From: an uncultured Alphaproteobacteria bacterium
GTDB taxonomy: Bacteria; Pseudomonadota; Alphaproteobacteria; Rhodobacterales; Rhodobacteraceae
Direction of reading: 5' to 3'
DNA length: 58,499 nucleotides
Assembly (NCBI GenBank): GCA_902596605.1
Contig: CACJUU010000014.1
Location: 1 to 58,499, forward strand
A program made the position numbers and the translations under genes. The notes beneath the pieces were generated by a model. It saw only the letters and a program-made list of their open reading frames with translations. It did no database searches and had not been told where the DNA came from. This document shows, piece by piece, positions 18,617-28,626 of this stretch; positions within the stretch are counted from its first letter, which is position 1; every line of letters begins with the position of its first letter.

Positions 18617-19411
18617 TTAACTGTCTAACGTCAGGCTCTGCCAGTCAATTTTCTTACTGTATTTTGGCTCTCTAATCGCTATAAAGCTACCATTTTCATA
18701 GTCTTTTTTTCCGTAAATGAGTTCCTTTTTTGTATTTATATCAACTAGGGAGCCACCTGCATATTTGAGTATCGCATGGCCTGCAGCCGTATCCCACTCC
18801 ATGGTTCGGCCAAATCTTGGATAAATATCCGCTTTTCCTTCTGCAAGCCTACAAAACTTAATCGATGAGCCAATTTTTAAAGTGTCATGCTCACAATCGA
18901 CTTTTAAAATTTTACTTTCTCTTCCATCAAAATTATTCTCTGAAGTTATAAGCGTAAGTGCCTCTTTATTTTCTAACCTCCCTGATATTTTTACTTTCTC
19001 AGTTTTTTTTAAGTAATTATATTTGAAACTTTCCCGATTGGGTGAGGTGAAAAAAAGTTCGCCGCTTATTGGGCTATAAATAACTCCCAACTCGGGTTCA
19101 CGATTATTAATGAAAGCTATATTTACCGTGAAATTGTTGGTTTTGTTTAAAAACCCTTTTGTTCCGTCCAATGGATCGATTATGAAAAATGCTTGCTTCT
19201 CTAAAATTCTATTTTCGGATTCCTCTGATATTGCAGGTATGTTCGGAAACTGTCGCTTTAAACCTCTTAAAATCAATTTGTTCGCTTCTTCGTCAGCAGT
19301 GGTTACAGGAGTCTTGTCACTTTTAATAGAGGTACTAAAATTCCCACTCTCATAAATTTCACGTATAGTTATTCCTGCCTCTGCGGCTAATTCAATCAAT
19401 GTATCAATCAT
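18617..19411 (-). CDS. cysQ: 3'(2'),5'-bisphosphate nucleotidase CysQ
   Basis: An inositol-monophosphatase-fold enzyme that hydrolyses 3'-phosphoadenosine 5'-phosphate, a by-product of sulfate assimilation and phosphopantetheine transfer. Metal-binding motifs are complete: SEESENR (Glu64 region), IDPLDGTKGFLNK (Asp79, Asp82) and, near the C-terminus, MEWDTAAGHAILKYAGG. The TKGF variant after DPLDG is typical of CysQ rather than inositol monophosphatase (usual TxNF). The length (264) is normal. It is transcribed leftwards, divergent from dnaK. Confidence 0.93.
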   Translation of the reverse strand: MIDTLIELAAEAGITIREIYESGNFSTSIKSDKTPVTTADEEANKLILRGLKRQFPNIPAISEESENRILEKQAFFIIDPLDGTKGFLNKTNNFTVNIAFINNREPELGVIYSPISGELFFTSPNRESFKYNYLKKTEKVKISGRLENKEALTLITSENNFDGRESKILKVDCEHDTLKIGSSIKFCRLAEGKADIYPRFGRTMEWDTAAGHAILKYAGGSLVDINTKKELIYGKKDYENGSFIAIREPKYSKKIDWQSLTLDS

Positions 19412-19472
19412 GCGCTAAACCTAAATGTGTATACCGTCTTACAACAAAAACACATTTTTAGCACCATCTAAT

Positions 19473-19502
19473 CTTGCACGATAAAATTAATTGCCTATAT
19501 AC
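19473..19502 (+). promoter_or_regulatory. RpoH (sigma-32)-type promoter of dnaKJ
   Basis: CTTG at 19473-19476 is separated by 17 bases from CCTATATAC at 19494-19502, which fits the alphaproteobacterial RpoH pattern CTTG-N17/18-CYTATNT. It lies about 40 bases before the dnaK ATG, the expected place. No CIRCE inverted repeat is seen in the same spacer, so heat-shock control here would be by the sigma factor alone. Confidence 0.7.
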
Positions 19503-19541
19503 CATTAAGTTAACGATATTATTTATTCGAAAGGTCAAATT

Positions 19542-21455
19542 ATGGGTAAGGTCATTGGTATAGACTTGGGAACAACAAATTCATGTGTAGCAATAATGGA
19601 AGGCGCAAACGCTAAGGTTGTTGAAAACTCCGAGGGCGCAAGAACAACACCATCAATTGTAGGTTTTACTGATGATGAACGTCTGGTTGGTCAACCAGCT
19701 AAAAGACAGGCTGTTACTAACCCATCGGACACCCTTTTCGCGGTTAAAAGACTAATTGGGAGGCAATATAACGACCCAATGGTTACAAAGGACAAAAAGA
19801 TGGTTCCTTACAACATAGTCGAGGGTAGCAATAAAGACGCCTGGGTTGAGGCCAAAGGAGAAAAGTACTCTCCAAGTCAGATATCAGCTTTTATATTGCA
19901 GAAAATGAAAGAAACCGCGGAAAGTCATCTTGGAGACGAGGTAAAACAGGCGGTTATTACTGTGCCGGCTTATTTTAATGATGCACAAAGGCAAGCAACA
20001 AAAGATGCAGGTAAAATTGCTGGGTTAGAAGTTCTTAGAATTATAAATGAACCTACCGCAGCTGCCCTTGCATATGGATTGGAAAAAAAAGGTGGCAAAA
20101 CTATAGCTGTTTATGACTTGGGAGGAGGTACATTTGATATTTCTATTTTAGAAATCGATGATGGGCTTTTTGAGGTCAAATCAACTAATGGAGACACGTT
20201 TTTAGGGGGTGAAGACTTTGATCTCAGAATTGTTGATTATTTGGCGGAGGAGTTCAAAAAAGAAAGCGGCGTTGATTTAAAAGCCGACAAAATGGCCTTA
20301 CAGAGGCTAAAAGAGGCCGCTGAAAAGGCGAAAATAGAATTATCATCTTCAAGCCAAACTGAAATTAACCAACCATTTATATCTATGGATCCAAAAACTA
20401 GCCAGCCTTTGCATTTAGTGATGAAACTGACAAGGGCAAAACTTGAGAGCTTAGTGGCAGATCTAATAGCCAGATCACTAAAACCATGTCAGGCTGCTAT
20501 TACAGATGCAGATGTTAAAAAAGACGACATAGATGAGGTGGTTCTCGTTGGTGGCATGACAAGAATGCCTAAAGTTATAGAAGAAGTAACCAGTTTCTTC
20601 GGAAAAGAGCCTCACAAGGGCGTTAATCCTGATGAAGTCGTTGCAATGGGCGCTGCTATTCAAGCCGGGGTTTTACAAGGCGATGTAAAAGATGTTGTTC
20701 TTCTAGACGTTACGCCATTGAGCTTAGGAATAGAAACTTTAGGTGGAGTATTTACAAGATTGATAGACCGAAATACAACTATTCCAACGAAGAAAAGCCA
20801 AGTGTTTTCTACCGCTGAAGATAATCAGAGTGCTGTAACCATACGTGTATTTCAAGGTGAACGAGAAATGGCTACGGACAATAAAGAGCTTGGAAAATTC
20901 AACTTAGAGGAAATACCTCCTGCACCAAGAGGTATGCCACAGATAGAGGTTACCTTCGATATAGATGCAAACGGCATTGTTTCTGTATCTGCAAAAGACA
21001 AAGGCACAGGTAAAGAACAAAAAATAACCATCCAGGCATCTGGTGGGCTTTCCGAAGAGGAAATAGATAAGATGGTTCAAGATGCGGAAGAAAACGCCGA
21101 ATCTGACAAAGCCAAAAAAGATCTTGTTGAAGCGAGAAACCAGGCTGAAAGTCTTATCCATAGTACCGAAAAATCGATTGAGGAGCATGGTGATAAAGTT
21201 GACCCGTCTTCCATTGAGGCTATGGAACTCTCCATGAAAGCTTTAAAGGAAGTTTTAGAAAGTGATGATGCAGAAAAAATTAAAGCAAGAAGCCAAGACT
21301 TAACCGAAGCGTCAATGAAACTAGGAGAGGCTATTTATAAAGCAGAAGCAGAAAAAAATCCTGCTGAATCCGAAGCTGGCGATGATAATCTAAATAAAGA
21401 TGATGGTGACATTGTGGATGCCGATTTTGAAGATTTGGATGACCAAAAGAAATAA
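19542..21455 (+). CDS. dnaK: Hsp70 chaperone DnaK
   Basis: The ATP-dependent Hsp70 chaperone. The N-terminal nucleotide-binding domain starts with [16 protein letters not shown] and has [32 protein letters not shown] and [13 protein letters not shown]; the interdomain linker is VVLLDVTP. The substrate-binding domain includes [18 protein letters not shown] and the C-terminal lid ends in an acidic tail ([16 protein letters not shown]). The length (637) is normal. A Shine-Dalgarno-like AAAGG lies just before the ATG. It is followed by dnaJ after 37 bases and preceded by an RpoH-type promoter. Confidence 0.98.
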   Translation: MGKVIGIDLGTTNSCVAIMEGANAKVVENSEGARTTPSIVGFTDDERLVGQPAKRQAVTNPSDTLFAVKRLIGRQYNDPMVTKDKKMVPYNIVEGSNKDAWVEAKGEKYSPSQISAFILQKMKETAESHLGDEVKQAVITVPAYFNDAQRQATKDAGKIAGLEVLRIINEPTAAALAYGLEKKGGKTIAVYDLGGGTFDISILEIDDGLFEVKSTNGDTFLGGEDFDLRIVDYLAEEFKKESGVDLKADKMALQRLKEAAEKAKIELSSSSQTEINQPFISMDPKTSQPLHLVMKLTRAKLESLVADLIARSLKPCQAAITDADVKKDDIDEVVLVGGMTRMPKVIEEVTSFFGKEPHKGVNPDEVVAMGAAIQAGVLQGDVKDVVLLDVTPLSLGIETLGGVFTRLIDRNTTIPTKKSQVFSTAEDNQSAVTIRVFQGEREMATDNKELGKFNLEEIPPAPRGMPQIEVTFDIDANGIVSVSAKDKGTGKEQKITIQASGGLSEEEIDKMVQDAEENAESDKAKKDLVEARNQAESLIHSTEKSIEEHGDKVDPSSIEAMELSMKALKEVLESDDAEKIKARSQDLTEASMKLGEAIYKAEAEKNPAESEAGDDNLNKDDGDIVDADFEDLDDQKK

Positions 21456-21492
21456 TTGAATATATTTGTTCCTTCTATATACGGAAATCTAA

Positions 21493-22635
21493 ATGGCAAA
21501 AAGAGATTATTATGAAACGCTTGGTATTTCAAAGGGCTCTTCCGATGCTGACATAAAAAAGGCATTTAGATCCAAGGCAAGAGAACTTCACCCAGATAAA
21601 AATTCAGGAAGCGCTAAAGCGGAAGAAGAATTCAAAGCCGTGAATGAAGCTTATGACATACTTAAAGATCCAAACAAAAAAGCAGCATATGATCAATACG
21701 GTCATGCTGCCTTTGAAAACGGTGGTTTTGGTAACTCTGGGGGGAGTGGCGCTGATTTTTCATCAGCATTTTCAGATGTATTTGAAGACCTTTTTGGAGA
21801 CTTTATGGGGGCTTCTTCTCGTCGAGGATCTAGCTCCTCCTCAAGAAGAGGGTCAGATTTAAGATATAACATGTCCATATCATTAGAGGAAGCTTACAAA
21901 GGAAAGTCGACTACCATTACTGTTCCATCCTCTGTTAAATGTGAGCAATGTAGTGGAACAGGTACTAAAGATGGAACTCAGCTTTCTTCATGTCCGACAT
22001 GCGGTGGACTGGGAAAGGTTAGAGCACAACAAGGATTTTTTACAGTTGAAAGGACTTGTCCAACCTGTTCTGGAAAAGGTCAGATGAACAAAAACCCGTG
22101 TCGTTTTTGCTCAGGTTCAGGAACAACCCAAAAAAATAAGAATTTGAGTGTAAATATTCCGGCCGGGGTTGAGACAGGAACACGGATTAGATTGACTGGA
22201 GAGGGTGAAGCTGGATTACAAAATGGTCCTGCAGGAGATCTATATATTTTTACGGAGGTTCTTGATCACTCAATATTTCAAAGAGAGGGGGCTAATCTAT
22301 TTTGTCAAATACCAATATCTATGGTAGCTGCCACGCTTGGTGGTGATATTGAGGCGCCAACTCTTGACGGAGGAAAGACAAGAGTGAAAGTTCCCGCCGG
22401 AATTCAAAGTGGAAAACAGTTACGATTGCGAGGCAAAGGCATGCCTAATATCAGGGGTAGTTCATATGGTGATTTATACATAGAGCTAAATATAGAGACG
22501 CCTGTTAATCTCAATGAAAACCAAAAAGATCTACTAATAGAGTTTGAAAAGTCACTTCAGGAAACTTCAAATAATCCAAAATATTCTAACTTTTTTTCAA
22601 AAGTAAAAAGTTTCTGGGAGAAAAACAACCATTAA
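21493..22635 (+). CDS. dnaJ: Hsp40 co-chaperone DnaJ
   Basis: The J-protein partner of DnaK. The J domain (residues 1-70) contains HPD in [11 protein letters not shown], followed by a Gly/Phe-rich region ([17 protein letters not shown]). Four zinc-binding CxxCxGxG repeats are visible: [24 protein letters not shown] and CRFCSGSG. Two beta-barrel C-terminal domains follow ([39 protein letters not shown]). The length (380) is normal. It is probably co-transcribed with dnaK. A short 72-base spacer separates it from mutS. Confidence 0.98.
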   Translation: MAKRDYYETLGISKGSSDADIKKAFRSKARELHPDKNSGSAKAEEEFKAVNEAYDILKDPNKKAAYDQYGHAAFENGGFGNSGGSGADFSSAFSDVFEDLFGDFMGASSRRGSSSSSRRGSDLRYNMSISLEEAYKGKSTTITVPSSVKCEQCSGTGTKDGTQLSSCPTCGGLGKVRAQQGFFTVERTCPTCSGKGQMNKNPCRFCSGSGTTQKNKNLSVNIPAGVETGTRIRLTGEGEAGLQNGPAGDLYIFTEVLDHSIFQREGANLFCQIPISMVAATLGGDIEAPTLDGGKTRVKVPAGIQSGKQLRLRGKGMPNIRGSSYGDLYIELNIETPVNLNENQKDLLIEFEKSLQETSNNPKYSNFFSKVKSFWEKNNH

Positions 22636-22707
22636 ACCATTGTTTACTTATTTCGAATACTACAGTATTGAAATATAGAGAAACCCTTAATTACGAGACC
22701 TATTGCG

Positions 22708-25272
22708 GTGCAAACAACCCCCGTAATCCAGCAATACCTAGAAATAAAGGCTAGTCACCAAGACTCGCTTCTGTTTTTTAGGATGGGTGATTTTTATGAG
22801 CTTTTTTTTTCTGATGCTGAGATAGCATCAGATGCCTTAAATATTATACTCACAAAAAGAGGGCACCATAAGGGAAAAGACATACCCATGTGCGGAGTTC
22901 CTTTTCACTCGGCAGAAGGCTATATAAAAACACTTCTAGATAAGAATATGAAAGTTGCCATTTGCGAACAGCTTGAAACTCCAAAAGAGGCAAAAAAAAG
23001 GGGTTATAAGGAAATTGTGAAAAGAGAAGTGGTTAGAATAATCACTCCAGGAACAAAATTAGAAGAATCTTTTCTGGTACAAAAAGAAAACAATATTTTA
23101 ATGGCCTTATTTTTCTTTGATAATATTTGGGCCTCTTGCTGGATAGATATTTCAACCGGCTTGTTCAAATCAACTATAAGCAATGAGTCTCAGTTATTAT
23201 CGCTTATCGATCAAATATCACCAAAGGAAACTATCTCATATGCAAATAAAAAAGAATTGTCGATATTAAAATCATTCACCACCATAGAAATAACTTGGCT
23301 GGAAAGTAAAAAAAATTTTTCAAGAGACATTTTAATCGATTACTTATCTCCTTTTTTCGATCCCGAAAGTCTTCAAAAAATTGATACCGGAATGTTAGGG
23401 TCAATTTCCCTCCTCGTAGAATATCTTAAAAAAAATAAAAACCTTTTTTTAGACCACTTCGATGTCCCAAAACAGGTTGAGCTTTCAAATATAATGACTA
23501 TCGATCCTTCCACCCGGAAGAATCTTGAGATAAATACTTCGTTAGAGGGAGAAAAAAATCTTTCCCTCTTAGGTGTGGTCGATAAGACTTGCAGTCTTCT
23601 GGGATCAAGACTACTAAAGAGGCGAATAAATGCTCCATCCACGCAAATAGACCAGATTTTAAAATGGCAAAATAAGACTGCTGAATTTTATAATAATTTC
23701 CAAATTACTGAGCAAGTTAGAGCCTTAATAAGTAAGTTTCCTGATACAGAAAGGTCATTATCCCGGTTAATAAGGCTTGGACCAAATCCTAGGGACCTTT
23801 TCTCGTTGAAAATAGGTATGGAACTATTTTTTGAATTGAAAGAAATATTGAAAAATCTTGAGGAAAACAGCATTAACCAAGGGAATTTCTTCGAAGATAA
23901 TCTAAAAAAGGTACTTAAAGAGCTCGACTTGGCGATTAAAGAGGGTACACCCCTTACTATGAAGGAAGGTGGGTTTATTAAAGAAAGTTTCAGCGATGAA
24001 TTGCATAAATTTAAATTAATAGAAAAAAAAGCTTACTCCGACCTTCTAGAATTGCAAACAAAATACTCACGGAAAACTGGAATAAAGTCATTAAAACTAA
24101 AATATAACAATGTTTTAGGTTACTTTTTTGAGACTCCTATTTCTTACAAGGATAAATTATTGGAAGACAAGGAGTTTTTTCATAGACAAACAACGGCTAA
24201 CACTGTTCGGATAAAAAGCATTAGCCTTGATCAGTTAGAAAAAACTACTCTTAGTGCCAGAAATAATGCATTGGATTTAGAGATAGAAATATTGAAAGAA
24301 TTACACCAAAAGGTAATAGAAATAAGCAAAGATATAATAATTTTATCAAGGGAAATTGCCTCTTTAGATGTTTTCTCATCTCTCGGCTTCATTGCCGAAA
24401 TGCATAATTGGTGCCGCCCCTTAATAGATAATAGCAAAGATTTCATTATTAAAGATGGTCGCCATTCTGTAGTTGAAAAAACAATTTTCAAGAAAAGCCT
24501 AAATGCCTTCGTTCCTAACGATTGTTCGTTAAGTACAAATGAGCATTTATGGCTAATAACCGGACCCAATATGGCAGGTAAATCAACATTTCTGAGACAA
24601 AATGCACATATCATTATTTTAGCACAAATTGGTTCCTACGTTCCTGCTAAGCAAGCTAAGATTGGGATTGCGAGCAAGCTATTTAGCAGGATAGGAGCAT
24701 CAGATAATATTTCTAAAGGTCAGTCCACGTTTATGGTGGAAATGCTAGAAACAAGCAATATCATTAAAAACGCTGATGATAAGTCTTTTATTATTTTAGA
24801 TGAAATAGGAAGAGGTACATCTACCTTTGATGGATTAGCAATCGCGTGGGCTATTATTGAAAAAGTTTTGCGAAGTAATAAATCCAGAACCTTGTTTGCC
24901 ACACACTACCATGAGCTCACAGAGATTGAAAAAACCAATTCCAAGGTTAGAAACGTTTCTTGTGAAATTAAAGAATGGAATGACGAAATAATTTACTCTT
25001 ACAAAGTAGTTGAGGGGAAATCAAAAGGCTCCTTAGGGATAAAGGTCGCAGAGCTAGCCGGTTTTCCAGCCGATGTCATTGCAGAAGCTAAATCGTTACT
25101 AGAAAAACTTCAAAGTGTAGAAGTAAATCAAGAAGATATTCATTTAAAGGAAGAAGATTTTGAAAAGGAAAGACTTATTAGATTCAAAAATGAGTTAGAA
25201 AATATTGATTTGGACTCTATAACACCTTTGGACGCCCTGAATATTCTCCAAAAATTAAAGAGCAAAAACTAA
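22708..25272 (+). CDS. mutS: DNA mismatch repair protein MutS
   Basis: The mismatch-recognition ATPase. The N-terminal mismatch-binding domain has the Phe-x-Glu motif in RMGDFYELFF and DIPMCGVPFHSAEGY; the ATPase has Walker A GPNMAGKST, the following STFMVEMLETSNI, Walker B FIILDEIGRGTSTFDGLA and the FATHYHELT His. The start is GTG at 22708, giving VQTTPVIQQYLEIKASH, the usual beginning; no ATG lies before the conserved region. The length (854) is full. Its stop is 12 bases from the end of the convergent grpE gene. Confidence 0.97.
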   Translation: MQTTPVIQQYLEIKASHQDSLLFFRMGDFYELFFSDAEIASDALNIILTKRGHHKGKDIPMCGVPFHSAEGYIKTLLDKNMKVAICEQLETPKEAKKRGYKEIVKREVVRIITPGTKLEESFLVQKENNILMALFFFDNIWASCWIDISTGLFKSTISNESQLLSLIDQISPKETISYANKKELSILKSFTTIEITWLESKKNFSRDILIDYLSPFFDPESLQKIDTGMLGSISLLVEYLKKNKNLFLDHFDVPKQVELSNIMTIDPSTRKNLEINTSLEGEKNLSLLGVVDKTCSLLGSRLLKRRINAPSTQIDQILKWQNKTAEFYNNFQITEQVRALISKFPDTERSLSRLIRLGPNPRDLFSLKIGMELFFELKEILKNLEENSINQGNFFEDNLKKVLKELDLAIKEGTPLTMKEGGFIKESFSDELHKFKLIEKKAYSDLLELQTKYSRKTGIKSLKLKYNNVLGYFFETPISYKDKLLEDKEFFHRQTTANTVRIKSISLDQLEKTTLSARNNALDLEIEILKELHQKVIEISKDIIILSREIASLDVFSSLGFIAEMHNWCRPLIDNSKDFIIKDGRHSVVEKTIFKKSLNAFVPNDCSLSTNEHLWLITGPNMAGKSTFLRQNAHIIILAQIGSYVPAKQAKIGIASKLFSRIGASDNISKGQSTFMVEMLETSNIIKNADDKSFIILDEIGRGTSTFDGLAIAWAIIEKVLRSNKSRTLFATHYHELTEIEKTNSKVRNVSCEIKEWNDEIIYSYKVVEGKSKGSLGIKVAELAGFPADVIAEAKSLLEKLQSVEVNQEDIHLKEEDFEKERLIRFKNELENIDLDSITPLDALNILQKLKSKN

Positions 25273-25284
25273 AAACCAGATTTC

Positions 25285-25905
25285 CTAACTTTCCTCTTCT
25301 TTGTTTTCAATAGATCCTGAGGACACCCCTACTTGTGCGGCCCTTAATAGTCTATCTCCTATAGTAAAGCCATTCGCCATTACTTGAATAATATTTCCTT
25401 TTTCAATATTTGGGTGTGGACCTTCAAACATTGCTTGATGAAACTTAGGGTCAAATTTTTCTCCCATTTCAGGGGCCAATTCATTGATTTCATGGTTTGA
25501 AAAAGTGTTTAGCAGTTCCTTTTTTGTAAGCTCAATTCCCTCGAGAACGGCATTTTGCTTCTCTACCATTTCATCATCTACACTTTCCAAGGCTCTATTA
25601 AGATTATCAAGTACGGACAATAAGTCCCTAGCTAATTTCGTGCCGCCATATATTTCTGCATCTTTTTTTTCCTTGAAAAATTTTTTCCTTATATTTTCTG
25701 TTTCCGCGAGCGCTCTCATCATTTTGTCTGAAAGAATTTTATTTTCCTCTTTAAGTTCCTCTAATGTTTTTTCTTCCTTTTCGGTTTCCTCATGTCTATC
25801 TTTTGCGTCTTTTTCTTCATTACCAGTTGAGGATGCAACTTCTTCGTCTCGTTTAAGCGTCTCATCATGTCCCTCTGGTTCTATACCTATATCCTCTTTG
25901 CCCAT
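25285..25905 (-). CDS. grpE: Nucleotide exchange factor GrpE
   Basis: The exchange factor that releases ADP from DnaK. An acidic, Lys/Glu-rich N-terminal arm leads into a long coiled coil (EEKTLEELKEENKILSD), then the four-helix and beta domain with ENIRKKFFKEKKDAEIYG, MFEGPHPNIEKGNIIQVM and NGFTIGDRLLRAAQVGVS, the GrpE signature. The ATG at 25905 is preceded by GGAAAGG and is preferred to a GTG at 25950 that would add 15 residues. In related genomes hrcA commonly lies between grpE and rph; here only a 264-base spacer is present with no coding potential that I can see. Confidence 0.95.
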   Translation of the reverse strand: MGKEDIGIEPEGHDETLKRDEEVASSTGNEEKDAKDRHEETEKEEKTLEELKEENKILSDKMMRALAETENIRKKFFKEKKDAEIYGGTKLARDLLSVLDNLNRALESVDDEMVEKQNAVLEGIELTKKELLNTFSNHEINELAPEMGEKFDPKFHQAMFEGPHPNIEKGNIIQVMANGFTIGDRLLRAAQVGVSSGSIENKEEES

Positions 25906-26169
25906 TTTAATGACCTTTCCGTTCTTCAGTGTACTTTTGGCTGATAACACATTAACAGCGTTATAGTTTTCGTCTTTACTCTTTTATTCATGGTAATTAA
26001 TAAAATTTGCAATTCTGCATATAAGATATAAGCATAAATTCAAAGAATTTAAAGGCGTGTAAATGTAAAAAATAAAAATTTTTCCTATTATTTTCAAATT
26101 TTAAACTTGCTTTATTTTAGTGAATAATTTTTTATGAATCCATAAAATAAACAGCTTACTGGTGAAGAA

Positions 26170-26877
26170 ATGGATACGTTAAGTAAAGAGATGCGAAGTG
26201 TTTCAATATCTTTTGATTTATTAACGAACGTAGAAAATTCCTGTGTTATCAAATTTGGCAACACGATCGTTATTTGTAAAGCAACCATTGAAGAATCTGT
26301 TCCTCCTTTCCTAAGAAAAAGTGGCATGGGGTGGGTAACAGCAGAGTACGGAATGTTACCGGGTTCTACAAATGAGAGGATGAGAAGGGAAGCTAAACAG
26401 ACTGGCCAAAGTGGTAGAACACAGGAAATTCAAAGATTGATTGGAAGAAGTTTAAGGGCGGCTGTTGACAGAGTTGCGCTAGGTGAAAGACAAATAATAG
26501 TTGATTGTGATGTTATCCAAGCTGACGGTGGCACTAGATGTGCCTCAATCTGCGGAGGTTGGGTGGCACTAAAACTAGCCACAAACACCTTGAAAAGAAG
26601 TGGGCAAATAAAGTTTGACCCTATAATCCGTCATGTGGCAGCGATATCATGTGGTATTGTCGATGGAGAACAGAAATTGGACCTTAATTATCAAGAAGAT
26701 AGTGCTGCGGAGACAGATGCTAATTTTGTTATGGACGATAAAGGAGAGTTAATTGAAATTCAATGCTCTGCTGAAAAAAAACCGTTTTCAAAAAAGGACT
26801 TTGAAATAATGTTTTCTATGGCTTCAGACGGAATAAAAAAATTAGTTGAAATACAGAAGTCAGCTTTAAATGAATAG
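26170..26877 (+). CDS. rph: Ribonuclease PH
   Basis: A phosphorolytic 3'-5' exoribonuclease that trims tRNA 3' ends. Family segments are [36 protein letters not shown], the phosphate-binding [20 protein letters not shown] and [20 protein letters not shown]. The length (235) is normal. It faces grpE across the spacer 25906-26169, and its last 8 bases overlap the start of rdgB, so the two are probably translated in a coupled way. Confidence 0.97.
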   Translation: MDTLSKEMRSVSISFDLLTNVENSCVIKFGNTIVICKATIEESVPPFLRKSGMGWVTAEYGMLPGSTNERMRREAKQTGQSGRTQEIQRLIGRSLRAAVDRVALGERQIIVDCDVIQADGGTRCASICGGWVALKLATNTLKRSGQIKFDPIIRHVAAISCGIVDGEQKLDLNYQEDSAAETDANFVMDDKGELIEIQCSAEKKPFSKKDFEIMFSMASDGIKKLVEIQKSALNE

Positions 26878-27481
26878 AAAATTTCAAGAAAAGAACTTAG
26901 TTTTAGCGACCCACAATTTTGGAAAGATAGAAGAGTTCAAACATTTGTTCGGCAAAGTTAACTTCAATATTACGGATATAGGCCAATATTCTGGCAAAAC
27001 GCCCGAAGAAACTGGGAGGTCGTTTTGGGAGAATTCTTTAATAAAGGCAAGAGAAGCGACAAAATTGACTGGTCTGGTAAGCTTAGCAGATGACAGCGGC
27101 CTTTGTGTTGACATATTAGGTGGCGCACCGGGCATTTACTCAGCGGATTGGGCAATTAAGAGTGATGGGTCAAGGGATTTTAAGTTCGCAACTAACAAGC
27201 TCCTTAGGGAAATTGAAAAAAAGAATTTTGAAGGGCCTTGCACCGCTCATTTTATTTGCTCATTAATTTTACATTGGCCCGATAATCACTTTGAGAAGTT
27301 TGAAGGAAAAATATATGGTAAGATAATTTGGCCTGGTAGGGGTGAAAAAGGTCACGGCTATGATCCGGTTTTTCTACCAAATGGATACGAAGAAACTTTT
27401 GGTCAGATGGATAGATGGAAAAAAAATAAGATAAGTCATAGAGGACTAGCTGTAAATAATCTATTGGATTCTTGTTTTTGA
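26870..27481 (+). CDS. rdgB: dITP/XTP (non-canonical purine NTP) pyrophosphatase RdgB
   Basis: Removes dITP, dXTP and related damaged purine nucleotides before they enter DNA or RNA. The N-terminal [14 protein letters not shown] is the substrate-binding loop, [25 protein letters not shown] carries the metal-binding Asp residues, and [18 protein letters not shown] is the recognition loop, followed by [11 protein letters not shown]. The length (203) is normal. Its ATG lies inside the 3' end of rph, and its stop is immediately before hemW. Confidence 0.96.
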   Translation: MNRKFQEKNLVLATHNFGKIEEFKHLFGKVNFNITDIGQYSGKTPEETGRSFWENSLIKAREATKLTGLVSLADDSGLCVDILGGAPGIYSADWAIKSDGSRDFKFATNKLLREIEKKNFEGPCTAHFICSLILHWPDNHFEKFEGKIYGKIIWPGRGEKGHGYDPVFLPNGYEETFGQMDRWKKNKISHRGLAVNNLLDSCF

Positions 27482-27482
27482 A

Positions 27483-28622
27483 ATGGAAGAATCTTCGCTA
27501 GCCTTATATATACATTGGCCATTTTGTAAAATAAAGTGCCCTTATTGCGATTTTAATTCTTACAAAAGAGAAAGCACTAATCAGTCTCATTGGTTAAAGG
27601 CCTATTTGAGAGCATTAGAATTATGGTCTTCAAGACTCGCTAAAAGAGAAATAAAGTCCATTTTTTTTGGTGGAGGTACACCTAGTCTTCTTAAACCTGA
27701 TTTTGTGGGAAAGGTATTACAGAAAATCTATAGCCTATGGAGTATTAATGGTAATTGTGAGATTACCATCGAGGCTAATCCAAACAGTGTATCTGAAAGT
27801 AAATTTAAATTATTTAGAGAAATCGGTATTAATAGAGTGTCAGTGGGCGTCCAAGCTCTTAATAATAAAGATTTAAGTTATTTAGGGCGCGATCATAATA
27901 GAAATCAAGCTATTAGAGCTATAGAAGTCATTAACACTTGGTTCGAAAATTATAACCTAGACTTTATATATGGCAGGCAACATCAAAGTGCAAGTGAGTG
28001 GAGGGATGAGCTTTTGGAAATACTTTCACTAGATGCACCGCATCTTTCTCTCTATCAACTTACAATAGAAGAAAACACTAATTTCCATAAGCTATTCAAA
28101 AGAGATTTATTAAAAGGTTTACCAACACAAGAAATTGTATCTGATATGTTTGATATCACGAAGCAACTTTGTAAAAACGGTGGTTATAAACAATATGAAA
28201 CATCAAACTTTGCGAAGAAAGGCTTTAAGTGCAAACATAATATTTCATACTGGAAGTATGATGATTACATTGGTGTCGGACCAGGCGCACACGGTCGGAT
28301 AACATTGTCAGGAAAAAGATATGCAACAGAAGAAGAGAAGAGCCCTGATGTTTGGTTTGAGAAAACAGTTTCCTTAAATTCAAGTACACCAAAGATAACC
28401 CCAATAGAAAATAAAGTTGTGTTAGAAGAAAAATTAATTATGAACCTTAGAATATCTGGAAATATACCTGTTTCCATTTTTGACTATGAAAAACTTAACC
28501 CTGTAGTATTCCATCTAGAAGAGAACAAATTAATAAAAACCAAAGACAATGAAATTGTTATAAGAAAGAGAGGTAAAAAAATGTTGGATTACATTGCCAG
28601 GTCATTAGTAGATTGCTTTTAA
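27483..28622 (+). CDS. hemW: Radical-SAM heme chaperone HemW
   Basis: Related to coproporphyrinogen dehydrogenase HemN but thought to act as a heme chaperone. The 4Fe-4S motif is CKIKCPYCDFNS (Cys15, Cys19, Cys22), after LYIHWPFC. FFGGGTPSLL, EANPNSVSESKF, INRVSVGVQALNNKDL and LSLYQLTIEENTNF are typical, as is YETSNFAKKGFKCKHNISYW. The length (379) is normal. It is the third gene of rph-rdgB-hemW and ends 4 bases from the convergent parB. Confidence 0.95.
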   Translation: MEESSLALYIHWPFCKIKCPYCDFNSYKRESTNQSHWLKAYLRALELWSSRLAKREIKSIFFGGGTPSLLKPDFVGKVLQKIYSLWSINGNCEITIEANPNSVSESKFKLFREIGINRVSVGVQALNNKDLSYLGRDHNRNQAIRAIEVINTWFENYNLDFIYGRQHQSASEWRDELLEILSLDAPHLSLYQLTIEENTNFHKLFKRDLLKGLPTQEIVSDMFDITKQLCKNGGYKQYETSNFAKKGFKCKHNISYWKYDDYIGVGPGAHGRITLSGKRYATEEEKSPDVWFEKTVSLNSSTPKITPIENKVVLEEKLIMNLRISGNIPVSIFDYEKLNPVVFHLEENKLIKTKDNEIVIRKRGKKMLDYIARSLVDCF

Positions 28623-28626
28623 AAAG

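Noticed and set aside
26005-26065. RpoH-like promoter for grpE (CTTT...CTTATATG on the minus strand)
   Set aside because: The -35 element lacks the G of CTTG and the spacer is short; too weak in an A-T-rich spacer.
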